64,000 nucleotides of DNA from Mariannaea sp. PMI_226. Its lineage: Eukaryota > Ascomycota > Sordariomycetes > Hypocreales > Nectriaceae. The stretch lies in NCBI GenBank assembly GCA_024336345.1, contig JANFOG010000001.1, forward strand, positions 4,588,001 to 4,652,000, read 5' to 3'. A program made the position numbers and the translations under genes. The stretch's first letter is position 1. Each line of letters opens with the position of its first letter. Below, one piece after another: positions 1 through 10,114 of the stretch. The notes under the pieces are model-generated. The model worked only from the letters and a program-made list of their open reading frames with translations. It did not search any database and was not told where the DNA came from.

Positions 1-167
1 GCACTGAAACTTACGAGACTGATCCCTCGTTTTCTTGACGACCTAGATACTGTTATATTCCCAGCTCAATAACAATAGCCATCATGGAACCCCGGAGCGG
101 ATTATTACCAACACCGTGGATACTATATCAAAGCAAATAAACCCGCATCTTCCAACAAAATCCGGTT

Positions 168-262
168 GCCCGGCTAGCTCAATCGGAAGAGCGTGAGACT
201 CTTATGAGTACTCCGTACATGCATACATCTCAAGGTTGTGGGTTCGAGCCCCACGTTGGGCT
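168..262 (+). tRNA. tRNA-Lys (anticodon CTT) with intron
   Basis: A cloverleaf can be drawn directly. Acceptor arm 168-174 pairs with 255-261, allowing two G-T pairs. The D-stem is 177-180 with 189-192. The anticodon stem is 194-198 with 228-232, with anticodon CTT at 201-203. The T-arm holds the canonical GGTTCGAGCC box B, and box A lies in the D-arm. A 22-nt intron (205-226) sits one base 3' of the anticodon, the canonical position for eukaryotic nuclear tRNA introns. The mature tRNA reads AAG codons. The intron carries the 9-mer TACTCCGTA, which recurs elsewhere in the window. Confidence 0.95.
205..226 (+). other. tRNA-Lys intron
   Basis: This 22-nt insertion lies between anticodon-loop positions 37 and 38 and would be removed by the tRNA splicing endonuclease. 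It contains TACTCCGTA at 209-217 and CTCCGTACATG at 211-221. Both strings recur in other intergenic DNA of this window. Confidence 0.85.
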
Positions 263-622
263 ATTCCTATATCAAGATGATTGAGAAATTCTTTTTTTGT
301 TCTATCTCAACAAGCTATCTTTTTGGTCCGCCTTTGCTTTTCTCCCCTCGTCTGGGTTTAATTGATGTGTTCCTATACCGTTCGTTTCGAGAACCACGTA
401 CATGGTTCGTTAGAGTGCCAATTGCTTTTTTTTTTTTTCAAGTTAGCCAGCCGCATACAAATTGACCGCGCCATGGTGTCTCAGACCACAAATATTGGAC
501 TTCAGTTGAGCATCGATAATACAAGTAATTGGTTTCATTTCATAAAATCATGAATTTTACGCTAGCTTTCTACTGCCCCAACTGTGTGAACATTTATGAG
601 CTCTCGAGATCGCGATCCGTGA
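263..622. other. intergenic, T-rich, no gene seen
   Basis: This stretch separates the tRNA from the convergent 3' end of the metacaspase gene. It is T-rich just after the tRNA, which fits Pol III termination, and has another T tract near 427-438. No supported coding sequence was seen. Confidence 0.6.
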
Positions 623-2318
623 TCACATCACGAAGAGAAGGTTGGTATCTGTAAGATCTGTCAGAAGAAGCTGAGAGATGAGTAAGGGAGAGAGGGCAAT
701 TCTGCCTACCAAGTGGGTGACTCGAAGACAACTGTGGCTTCTGTGTATACTTCGTCTCCAGAATCTCGCGAACGCTATTGAGCAGCTCGACGTAGCTCTG
801 CTTAGGGTTTGCCTTGATGGCTGAGATGAATGCCCAAGACATGGCGCCTGTGGCCTGGGCATTGATTGTAGCATCGGCACTGGGATCGCAATTCGTCAGT
901 TCATTTTCCTTGCTTGCAACAGGTCAGTGCTACTCACGAGGTTTGGTCGTCCTTGCTTCCAGACCACATAATTACATCGGCTGGTGACGTTCGGGTCGCT
1001 TTGGTCTTCTCATAAGCCTTGTCTCCCGAAAAGGTAGACTTAGCCAAGCCGAAGATAGCACCCGCAGCGCCTGCAACATCGCCCTGGGCGTACGATGTAA
1101 AGGCACTCAGCAGACCCTGGCCAGCTTCCTTGGCCAAGTTGGGCTCCTTCAGGATACCCTTGGTAGAATAAATGTATGGCAGATCCATGACACTGGCAGA
1201 GTGACATGAGTCGAAAATAGCCGTCAGACGAACACCTTGTCGAAGGGGTTTGACCACCAGGTCATGGATTTGGTCATCGACAATATGGCCGTTCTTCTTA
1301 AAGTCCACGGGGTAGATGACCTCATCAGATCCATCCTCCTCGTCGCCATCGAGATCTTCTGTTTGGCCGCCGTGTCCTAGAGCAAGCAAGCAAGGTTAGA
1401 AGAAGGTCCAAAAGACTAATTATGCCGTTATGGCTCACCAGAGTAGTGGAGGAAAAGCGCATCATTAGGCTGAGCATCCTTTACAAGCCAGCCCATTGCA
1501 CGAATGATATTGACCTTGGTTGGCTGCATGACGGGGTTGGACTGGTCATCGGTCAAGATGACCATATCCTCCCGCCTGTAATTGTATCGCTCGATCAAGA
1601 AGTTAGAGACATTGTGGACGTCGTTGATGCAACCCCGCAGCTCTGCGTCCTGGCCAAGATAATTGACTCCGATGAGCAAAGCCTTGCGACGACCGGTACA
1701 GTTGGAGTACTGGAAGGTATATCCGTCAGGCGCGCCGTGGCCGAACTGCTGTGGAGCTGATGGGGGAGGAGGTCCGGCTTGGGCGCGAGAAGCATAGGCC
1801 GGCCGCTGGAGAGGATATCCGTAGGCATCGAGGCCTGCAGGAGGAGGATAGTTGGGAGGAGAATATTGGTTATGGCTCTGCTGGCCACCGTATTGTTGCG
1901 GAGGAGGGGGACCTTGTGGCGGAGCATAGCCGCCGGAATGATGGCTGTAGCCGGACGAAGGAGGGCCTGGTGGCGGGGCATAACCACCGGAGGGACGATC
2001 GTAGCCGCCGGATGGAGGAGCACCGTGAGGAGGAGCATATCCGGAGGGCGACTGACCATATCCCGAGGGACGATCGTATCCTGATGGCGGAGGGCCTGGA
2101 GGAGGGGCGTAGCCACCACCGCCGCCATAGCCGCCTTGCCCTCCATAACCACCTTGTCCTCCATAATTGCCTTGTCCGCCATAGTTGCCCTGTCCGCCAT
2201 AGTTGCCCTGTCCTCCGTAGTTACCTTGTCCTCCATAACCTCCTCCGTACTCTCCACCACCGCCGCCGCCTTGGTGGCCTTGGGAACCGTGATATCCTTG
2301 ACCCGGATAATAGGACAT
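623..2318 (-). CDS. type I metacaspase (4 exons, 504 aa)
   Basis: This is a caspase-like cysteine protease (peptidase C14), specific for Arg/Lys, linked to cell death and protein quality control. Exons are 2318-1439, 1376-938, 879-710 and 648-623; they sum to 1515 nt and end FVM-stop. The start is the ATG opening MSYYPGQGY; an upstream in-frame ATG-like start would add a non-homologous leader. The N-terminal 190 or so residues are a Gly/Tyr/Pro/Gln-rich prodomain with YGGQGN repeats. The catalytic domain follows the INDVHN motif. The catalytic His lies in YSGHGG (about H295, split by intron 1) and the Cys in FDSCHS (about C351). The residue two after the Cys is Ala (CHSAS), where most fungal homologues have Gly. 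It diverges from the WW-domain gene at 4583. Confidence 0.93.
2128..2250 (-). repeat. 18-bp coding minisatellite in metacaspase prodomain
   Basis: About six imperfect tandem copies of an 18-bp unit encode Tyr-Gly-Gly-Gln-Gly-Asn or close variants. Copies differ mainly at synonymous positions. Such repeats change copy number easily and give a prion-like low-complexity prodomain, as in yeast Mca1. Confidence 0.85.
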
Positions 2319-4582
2319 GTTGTTCAGTTCGGGTGAGTGAACCCTGCGAATGGATATGGAGTTTCGGGGTGGAGCGGCGCTGTGAGGGACAGGTTGCAAG
2401 TTAATGGTATGGAGGAGAGGTTTCGGGTTCGACGAATGTGCGGGGGCGCAGACACAGTGCAGATGCGGCACGAACAGGGAAAGTCAGATGCGAGAAGGAA
2501 GTAGAGGACCTTTTTTTTTGTTGCCCGTAAAAAAATCTCAAGATAAGCAGGGACAAGGAGAAGAGGCAGCGAGGTGGATTAAACGGATCGTGTAAGATGG
2601 CTGTCGCATCACGTCCAGCTTGTCTGCAGGCCAGGCACCTCATACTCGAAGGCCTCAGCGCCAAAGCGGGGTTCTCGGGACGGCTGGAGACCAGCTCAGC
2701 TTGGCAGCTTCAACATCTCATGTTACTTGCTAACTGCACTCCGTCAGCCGTCCTTCCAGCTTGGCGCGATAAACAAGAGCCAGTCACTAGTGGTGAAATT
2801 TGATCATGGATATCTATTTTCCTGTGCATCATTCGGCATGGAGCTTGCACAAGAAAATGGGAAAATGGCCAAAATTTCAAATCAGGGGCTCTCCGTTCTC
2901 ATGAGACCGATCTTTTGAACAGCGTCCTCCAACTATCGACTGATAGATTTGACGCAGAATCACAGGTGCCTGTATCGATACTTGGCGGGTACAGGTACGA
3001 AGCATAAACACATCAATGAAGCTCTGGGCTGAGAGGTGGCCGTTGGCGCAGACGTGCATGGTAAGGCTGGGCGGCCTCCAAGGTGCGGTGCCAGACCAAC
3101 AGCCACTACCCCTCATTTTGGTAGGTAGGTACATTAGGTACTGCACTCAAGTGCCAAGCCTGGTCGCCTGTTGCCCCGACGCAGTATTCTCCAGAGGTCT
3201 CACAGTTCCCATATTACGTGGAGTTCTGGCCCCTCCACCAATTTCACCTTCAACACTAGCAATAAACACCGCAATCATGAGGGGTGCATCCCTGACAGGC
3301 TCTCTATCCATTTCTCTTTTCACCTCGTTCCACGTTTCCAATTGTCCGACCCTTCCAAAAGGGGAAATAAAACACCCATTCACTGAGTCTGTGTGGGATA
3401 GCACAGTTTGCCTTGAAAGTGTAGTACTTGTAGATAACGTCCGCTGGCACCTCAAATCTAAGAACGCTGCCAACCAGACGGGTAAGAGTTGTACAAAGCT
3501 CATCACTTCATGCTCGCCCTAGAGACCCGCCATTCACCGCTGGTTGGGCGCTTTCTCCTAATTTTGAGTATAATGCTGTGACTAATTCTTGGCTGCCAAG
3601 CATAATATGGGTCTTCCAAATGATAATTTCAACTGTGAATTGTGTACGATGCTCCGGAGTAATATGGATAGAGCCGGACAGCTCGGGAACGCTTGGGCTT
3701 CTCGGCGATGGGCCAGGTGGAAATAGTGGACAGATATGGAGGGGTTTCTCGTTGAATAGGTCCCCTACCCCGCCGGGACGGCCCGCCAGACTACGGTAGG
3801 TACCTGTTTGAGATTGGCCTGTAGGGAATAGAAGGTACTGGTGCTCGCCCAAGCACTGGAGCTGGATAGCTCCAGACCCCGCGCATGTGAAATAGGAATG
3901 CTCGGTTATTTCGTTTCATATACTGTAGTTAGGCTTCAAAAAGGTAGGTACATAGTGCCTGTGCTTAGGGAGCATGAGCACTGAGACAGGTTCCAGTTTC
4001 AAAACTGCACAAAGTCAACACAGACTCTCCATACTCAAGATTTACCTACTGTCTGACCGAACAGTAATAGGATGTGTAGGTAGTCTGCCGTTGTAGCTAT
4101 CTCTCAAGAGAAGGTTGCCATACATGCTAGTTAAAAAAAACACTCATGCATGACACCATTGTTAAACAGCTGTACTACATCTAGGTACCTATGTGAGGTT
4201 GGGTACCTTGCCTAAATTTTGAGCTTCTGGATAAACCGGCGGACACCACCACCACCCCCTCTTCTTGGCAGTGAGTCTGAAGCCCCAATGGCTGGTATCG
4301 TGACTGCCCGGTCGGCGCCCGTCCTACCACCCCTGCACCTTCTGTATCCCACCAACATCTGTCAACAACCACCTGCATTGTGTTGTTACGTGCCTCCCAA
4401 ATATAAAACCATTCACACACAACCAAAGAGGCCGCCAACCTCGACGGCCTTATATCTTCATCCTGCTTTCTCTCATCTCCTTTCTTCCTTTTCCCTCCTT
4501 GTCCGCAACCCTCGCATCTCCCACCAAAACTCTTCTCTCAGCTCTCTATCGCTGCCTCCTACCCCCCCTCCAACTTCTCAGA
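2319..4582. other. 2.3 kb divergent intergenic region (metacaspase / WW protein)
   Basis: This region holds the promoters of both flanking, divergently transcribed genes. It contains several copies of the GGTAGGTA / GGTACC motif (3121-3141, 3796-3806, 3941-3955, 4181-4191, 4202-4207). The last 150 nt before the WW gene are strongly pyrimidine-rich, as in many fungal leaders. No convincing gene was seen. Confidence 0.6.
4402..4408 (+). promoter_or_regulatory. TATA box of the WW-domain gene
   Basis: TATAAAA lies 175 nt upstream of the ATG at 4583 and is followed by a long CT-rich leader. This arrangement is common for well-expressed filamentous-fungal genes. Confidence 0.55.
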
Positions 4583-5641
4583 ATGTCATTCTTCAAGAAA
4601 CTCACTTCCGAGTTTGAGAACTTCGGAATTGGCGACAAGGAAAGGCCGCCACAGCAGCAGCAGCAGCAGGAGCAGCAGCAATACCAATATTCAACCCCTC
4701 CTCCTCAGAGAGATAGTAAGTATTGATGAGTTATTTTGCTCCGGTGTTCTTCCTGTCAGAGCTCAAGGTAATTAACAGCTTGCCCAGATGACCGTGGCTA
4801 TGGTTACCACAATGAGTCTCAGGGAGGGCAGCCTCCTGCCCAGTATCACGCTGCTCCTCCCCAGCCTTCCTATAACCCCCCTTCTGACAAGCCGCCTTTG
4901 CCTCGCGGATGGACTGCGCAGTTCGATCAACAACACCAGCGTTGGTTCTATGTAGAAGTCGCCACTGGACGCTCCCAGTGGGAGGCTCCTGGCTATCAAG
5001 CCCCTCCCCCCGATGCACATGATAGCCGCGGGTACAACTCCAACCCCTATAACTCCCCCCCTCCTGCCGATTCTCACGATTCCCGCGGATATAACCAATA
5101 CAACTCTCCTCCTCCCGCTGGTGGAGACCATGGCTACGGGTATGGTGGGCAAGGCGCACCCCCTTCTGGCTATGGTCAAGACAACCGCGGGCATGGCGAT
5201 TACCAATCTGGTGAAAAGGACAAGAAGAGTAATAAGAAGGGCATGCTTCTTGGTGCTGCTGGTGGTCTTGCCGTAGGCGCCATTGGAGGAGCCCTGATTG
5301 CAAACGCCCTTGATGATAGCGACGACGAACACCATCAGGCTGCTCCTGCCCCTCATGCTTCTGGCTCGACGACGGTGGTCAACAATTACTACTACGATGA
5401 TGCGCCTCCGGCTCAAAATTACGGCGGTGACTACAACCGCGGCTATGATGACGGCCCGCCAGCTGTTCTTCCTGCCACTGATGCTGATGGTCACTCGGTC
5501 TCATCAAGCGATCGTGAAAGCGTCCAGGAGGCCCGTGAGGAGTACGAGGAAGTGCTCGCCGACTCAGATGCTAGTCAGAGTGACATTGAGGAGGCACGCG
5601 AGGAGTATGAAGAGGAGTACGAAGAGGTTTATGAAGACTAA
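4583..5641 (+). CDS. WW-domain protein with glycine-zipper segment (2 exons, 328 aa)
   Basis: Exons are 4583-4715 and 4788-5641, spliced as RD-N-DRGYG. The N-terminus (MSFFKKLTSEFENFGIG) is followed by a poly-Gln tract at about residues 25-33. A WW domain spans about residues 82-115, with its two Trp at about 86 and 109; WW domains bind proline-rich ligands. Next come Tyr/Pro/Gly-rich repeats (HDSRGYN, YNSPPPA). A Lys-rich stretch precedes a glycine-zipper-like hydrophobic segment at about 196-219 (GMLLGAAGGLAVGAIGG). The C-terminus is very acidic, with REEYEE repeats. The gene is expected to be cytosolic or membrane-associated; its precise function is unknown. Intron 4716-4787 has GTAAGT...CAG borders. 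Confidence 0.88.
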
Positions 5642-7522
5642 AAATAGCCCCTTTGTTCTTCTTGATGAGAAATGACTGCATAATGCGCATGCGAGCACGA
5701 CATATTTGATATCCATTGAGTTTGGTGTGGTACACCAAGGAATAAAGATTGTTATTGAGGATCAAGTAGTTACTAGGCTTTGAGAACAAGTTTTCTTTTT
5801 GCTTCTCTTTTCATTCATTGCGTTTTGCGCTGGGTCAGGGTCTAGGCACTCTCCATATGATGTTCAAGATAAGCGCTCATGTAAAGCCTCCATTTCAAAG
5901 CAGGATCTTTACACTGCTGCAGTAAGTCTGCTTGTAATGCTGTCTGTTACGCAGCTCCCCTTGTTGGGATGGGTGAATAGCCACTGCCTGTCCACCTACC
6001 AGGGGGCATGGCTGCTGACATGCAGATGTGATCCACTCCGCCCTGTGCATCAGAACCCCTAGTCCTGGCATGTAGGTGGCTCCTGTTAAGTCTGATCATG
6101 ACGTGGAGGCTGAACAACATCAACAGCGAGAAAATATGATCTACGTTGACACAGGCACGGATACACCTTTCCAAGCTTCCTCAGCGGACTGCTTCTGCCC
6201 AAGCCGAAAGGAAATATCACAACATCGCAAGAGTCTTCTCCCCATAACCCCCGCGCCCTCAGCTTTGTTCCTTTATCGGCAGCTTACTATGTCTGTGTTT
6301 ACATCGCACATAACAACAAAAAAAACATGTGCCACCGTGACTGGATGTCAGCTTTGCACACCCCACACACTCAAATCGTGCTTGCTGCATTGGAAGAGGC
6401 AGCCGACATGCTACAGCCGGCACCAGGATGCCGAGCTGCAGGAGAAAGAAAGTAGTCGCAAGGGTGAATAGCCAGAACTGAGCGTTTTATGCGATGATAA
6501 AACAAAGAGGGGATAAATAAGGTGATATATAGATAGATGTAGATGTATCTGGAGAGTTTGGCCTACTAGAGGGTTCTGGGCTATGGTGCATTCTACCACA
6601 CACAGGGTTGGTAAAGTTACCTAGCTAGGTACAGTGCTCAATTCTGTGCATATCTAAGTAATGTCATCGTATCACAAAGGTACAGGGGGATACTTTATGG
6701 TACCAGTTACCCGTCATAAAATGCTCCTCAGTCACACTGAACTATATTCCCCCCTGATAGGATGATTTGCGAGAATTACCTTTGTCACTCTGTACAATAA
6801 AAAAAATGAGGTACAATCTTTAAAAAGAATTGATGGATAAAGAATTGATGGATCAAGCTTTGGGGAGAAACCAGTATTAAGCTATATGCTTACATTTAAG
6901 GGTACCACAGCTACTCAGGCGAAAGCTATGATGGCCCACTATCTAGGTCCGTAGGTGCCCAGACAGGTAAGGCACATTGCGGGACAGATTGAACAAAGCT
7001 CAGTGCATCATGCGAGGGCCAAAGGAAGTGCCAAGATGCATTATTTATTTATTGGATCTTTCTCTATAGGTACCTACTTATTTAAGCAGTACGGGTTATA
7101 TACTACCTTGATTAGGTACGATATCAGTGCGACGGCCAGGAAGTCCATGGAGGGAGAGATGAGTAAGGCGTGGGTTGGCACTTTCTCCCTGCTCGGCGTG
7201 CCAGCTGAGGTATCTCTCTACATATCCTTCGACCTGATGTTCGAAACAGTCTTGTCAAGCGCCGATACAAGTAAACAAAGTAGACACCGTAAATTATTCT
7301 CACACTTGGAGACTCTGATACAAGAAACTCCTAGCATTGTACATCGTGAAGAAGCGAGAGAAGCTCAACATTCACTCGTAGCTAAAGTGCTAGCTAGGAA
7401 TTGCTAGCGCCCAGTTTATTTACATCATCCGCCTTGTTACCTCTTTCTTGTTTCTGCCGCTCATCATGTGGGTATCTCATCAAACGTTTCTCTCATCCTT
7501 ATTCCTTCCACCCGCCTCACTA
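5642..7522. other. 1.9 kb convergent intergenic region
   Basis: This separates the 3' ends of the WW gene (plus) and the LURP-like gene (minus). It holds a likely poly(A) signal at 5741. A perfect 14-nt palindrome, TACCTAGCTAGGTA, lies at 6618-6631. A GGTACC motif lies at 7066-7077. No ORF here resembles a known family. Confidence 0.55.
5741..5746 (+). terminator. poly(A) signal AATAAA of the WW gene
   Basis: AATAAA lies 100 nt after the TAA stop at 5639-5641, a normal distance for a fungal 3' UTR. Confidence 0.5.
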
Positions 7523-8253
7523 TTATTTATCGTCGTTGTTCTTCTCATCCATGCAGATGCAGAGAGCCGCCATTAGAGCCATGTCGACGCCGGGCGCGAC
7601 CTCGAGACAGTATGTTTGCTGGTCGAAGATGATATCCTTGGCACTGAAGACCTTGCGACTGAGGCGACCGACGAGAGCGTTGCTCTTGGAGTCGTGGATT
7701 TCTGCGGCGTAGTCGAGCCAGTTGCCCTTCATGACGAGCGAGTCTTCCTGGCCGTCAGCAGATTTGAAAGTTGCGGTGGCCTTGGATCCAATCACTGCAT
7801 CATGTTAGCGTGTTAACCCCATCGGTACTTTGGGATGGGGGAAATGTCCACGGTGACAGGGAATGCATAGCTGGCGCCGTCCATTGCAAGCCACTTGGTC
7901 GAAATATAGGGGGGAAGCCAAAGAAATGGGAACTACCTACGCTTGATATCGTTCTTGATATTCACGATCTTGTTGCCGTTTGGATCAGCAATTGCATAAG
8001 TGGTGTGGATGTGGAAATGCTCCTTGTAAATGTCAAATAGGTGATTGCCCTCCATGTCGTAGAGACATTTACGGCCCGAGATGGTGAGAAATTTGCCCTC
8101 CACCTTGAAAATCGGTCTGCCACTGGCGAGCTTGATCTCAAAGCTGTCGCCCGACAGGGACAGGACCTTTTCGCGCAGGATGAGCGCCTCAGGCTGGCGG
8201 GCAATGTGGTTCCTGAAGATACCAATCTCGCGGGGAAGAGGGCTGAGAGACAT
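7523..8253 (-). CDS. LURP-one-related / Tubby C-terminal-like protein (2 exons, 194 aa)
   Basis: Exons are 8253-7941 and 7794-7523, joined in frame through a Leu codon. The protein is a compact run of beta-strand motifs (REKVLSLSGDSFEI, GRPIFKVEGK, LYDMEGNHLFDI, ADPNGNKIVNIK) followed by KATATFKS and the ALVGRLSRK strand. It ends with MALMAALCICMDEKNND, where a C-terminal helix of the fold is expected. This is the LURP-one / phospholipid-scramblase-like Tubby fold; the typical family length is about 190-220 aa. Fungal members have no firmly known function, and phosphoinositide or membrane binding is inferred from the fold. A TATA-like TTATAGA lies about 115 nt upstream on the minus strand. 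Confidence 0.87.
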
Positions 8254-10114
8254 TGTGTGAGTCTATTGTTGGACGACGAGAGGGAAATTGAGAGAGATGG
8301 ACAGAGTGGATGAAGAGATGGATGGATGAATCAATACAAATCTTCAGAAGGGGAACGGCCGAATCTATAAGAGAACCATGGCTCCCTCCCCAAAGCAAAA
8401 GAACAGCAAATAACCCCACTTACTGTTGAGAAAGGGCCCTCTGACACGGGCCTCAGACGCCCTGCAACAATGCTAACGTTTCTGAACTTTGTCAGGTTCT
8501 TACATCCCAGAGTAAGCATAAGTCTAAACGAAAGGCCAAAGATGAAAGGCCCCAAGGGCACACAGCCAATGAAGATGATTAATCGGCCTATAGCGCTTCT
8601 GCCAAACTTCAAAAAGTGGGTGATGTTCAAAGCGAAAAAGGGACTTTTTGAGTCCAACAAGGCTGACATGGGTATTAGTTACATGAGAAATGTGGAAATT
8701 TGGAGCTGCAAGGCGCTCTCTGGTACAACATCATGTGATTATGCCGTAGCTCTGTGGAAAACAACTTGTATGTGCCTTACTTTTACTTTCTGCCTTGTAC
8801 ATGTGAGAGCAGACGTAGATCTCTTGTATACGAAATCAGAGGAATGGGGGAGAGCGTTACTATGGAGGACACACCAACAATCCTTACGTGTATGAGGTAA
8901 CCTACTCTATTCAGGTGTAAATAGCAAGGTTACTATGCAAGTTACTACTATTTGTGTCACAGAATCAGGTACAACAACAACAACAAATTCCCCTCTGCAT
9001 CAAATGGTTGAGGGCACTTGAAGTACCCAGGTATATAACTGACAACAAAAAGAAAGTGTTCAAGTCAACCAGAACCAATTGTCTCCGTTCCTCCCTTCCA
9101 TGAAACTGATGATGACCTCAGCTTACTCCAACCCTGTCGTGACATTTACAGGCCATTTTTGCCTCTAGCAGAAGCTATATAACCGTTCAACAAATAAGTA
9201 GCCATGAAAACCAGACAGAAAGGTTACAACCAAAAATCATCTGTTCATCGGAATTTGGGCTCCCTCCCGGTTCCAGAGGCTATGAGGCTGGAAAGTCTGA
9301 CCCCACAAAACGCAGCCCCTCCGTGTTCGGACTAGGTACCTCCACAATGTCCTCAGTTCCTCGGTTCGCCTCTCAGCTTAAACAGTTTAGGTACCTTGGT
9401 AGCTAGTGGCCTTAGTAGCAACTGATTATTATATTCCATTGTTAGGGCTGGTGGCAGATCCAAGCTGGCTGGGAGTAGTACATCCATTGGAGGAATGTAC
9501 CTGAGTGGTGCTTTATTGTTTGGAGATCAGGTTGCTATAGCTCTTTGGTCTCTCTCTGCCTTATCAAGTCCACTTGCACAACCAAACAATTGGACTAACA
9601 TGGTGGCTATTCAGTAAAAAGGACGTAATTATCAATTGGTGCAATTTTGAACATATATACATCCCACCCAACCCATGGATGGTAGAATGGGCTTTCTAGC
9701 TCGGTCTGGCTGGCATACAGGCGATCCCCAATGGCGCAGATTATTCAGGGAAATTACACATATCATAGGGCAGTCCAAGGCATGAGATTTTAGAGGAACG
9801 TCAATATAACTCAGGAGTATATAAGAGGCACCTAAAAAGCGCCTACAACAACTTCACCAGGAAATTACCCCCATCCAAAAATACCTGCCAACTTCCGTTA
9901 TATACTATGGCGTACTGTATTGGACCACAAACATGGTGCGCAACAACAGTCTTGTATGTGACAGATCATGGCAGCAAGCAAACCCAACAGTAATAACATC
10001 CTTAAGGTCTATCCTTGGTCTATAGTTGAATACAAGTAATACATCTCGTTAAAGAGATGTAAGTTAAAGATACACTTTATACGGGCCCCATATACCCACA
10101 ATCAATTCGAAGGT
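8254..10114. other. 1.9 kb intergenic region
   Basis: This runs from the promoter of the LURP-like gene to the 3' side of the GH17 gene. It contains two GGTACC motifs (9331-9342, 9386-9399) and short A-rich and AAC-repeat tracts. No supportable gene was seen. Confidence 0.55.

Noticed and set aside
2128..2250. CRISPR-like regular repeat
   Set aside because: It is a coding tandem repeat without spacers, in a eukaryotic gene.
1751..2404. 217-codon plus-strand ORF over the metacaspase prodomain
   Set aside because: It is antisense to the Gly/Tyr repeat region; the Arg/His-rich low-complexity content is a shadow of the repeat.
2319..2471. Longer metacaspase N-terminus beginning MPHLHC
   Set aside because: The added residues lack homology character, and the internal MSYYPGQGY start matches the family's usual N-terminus.
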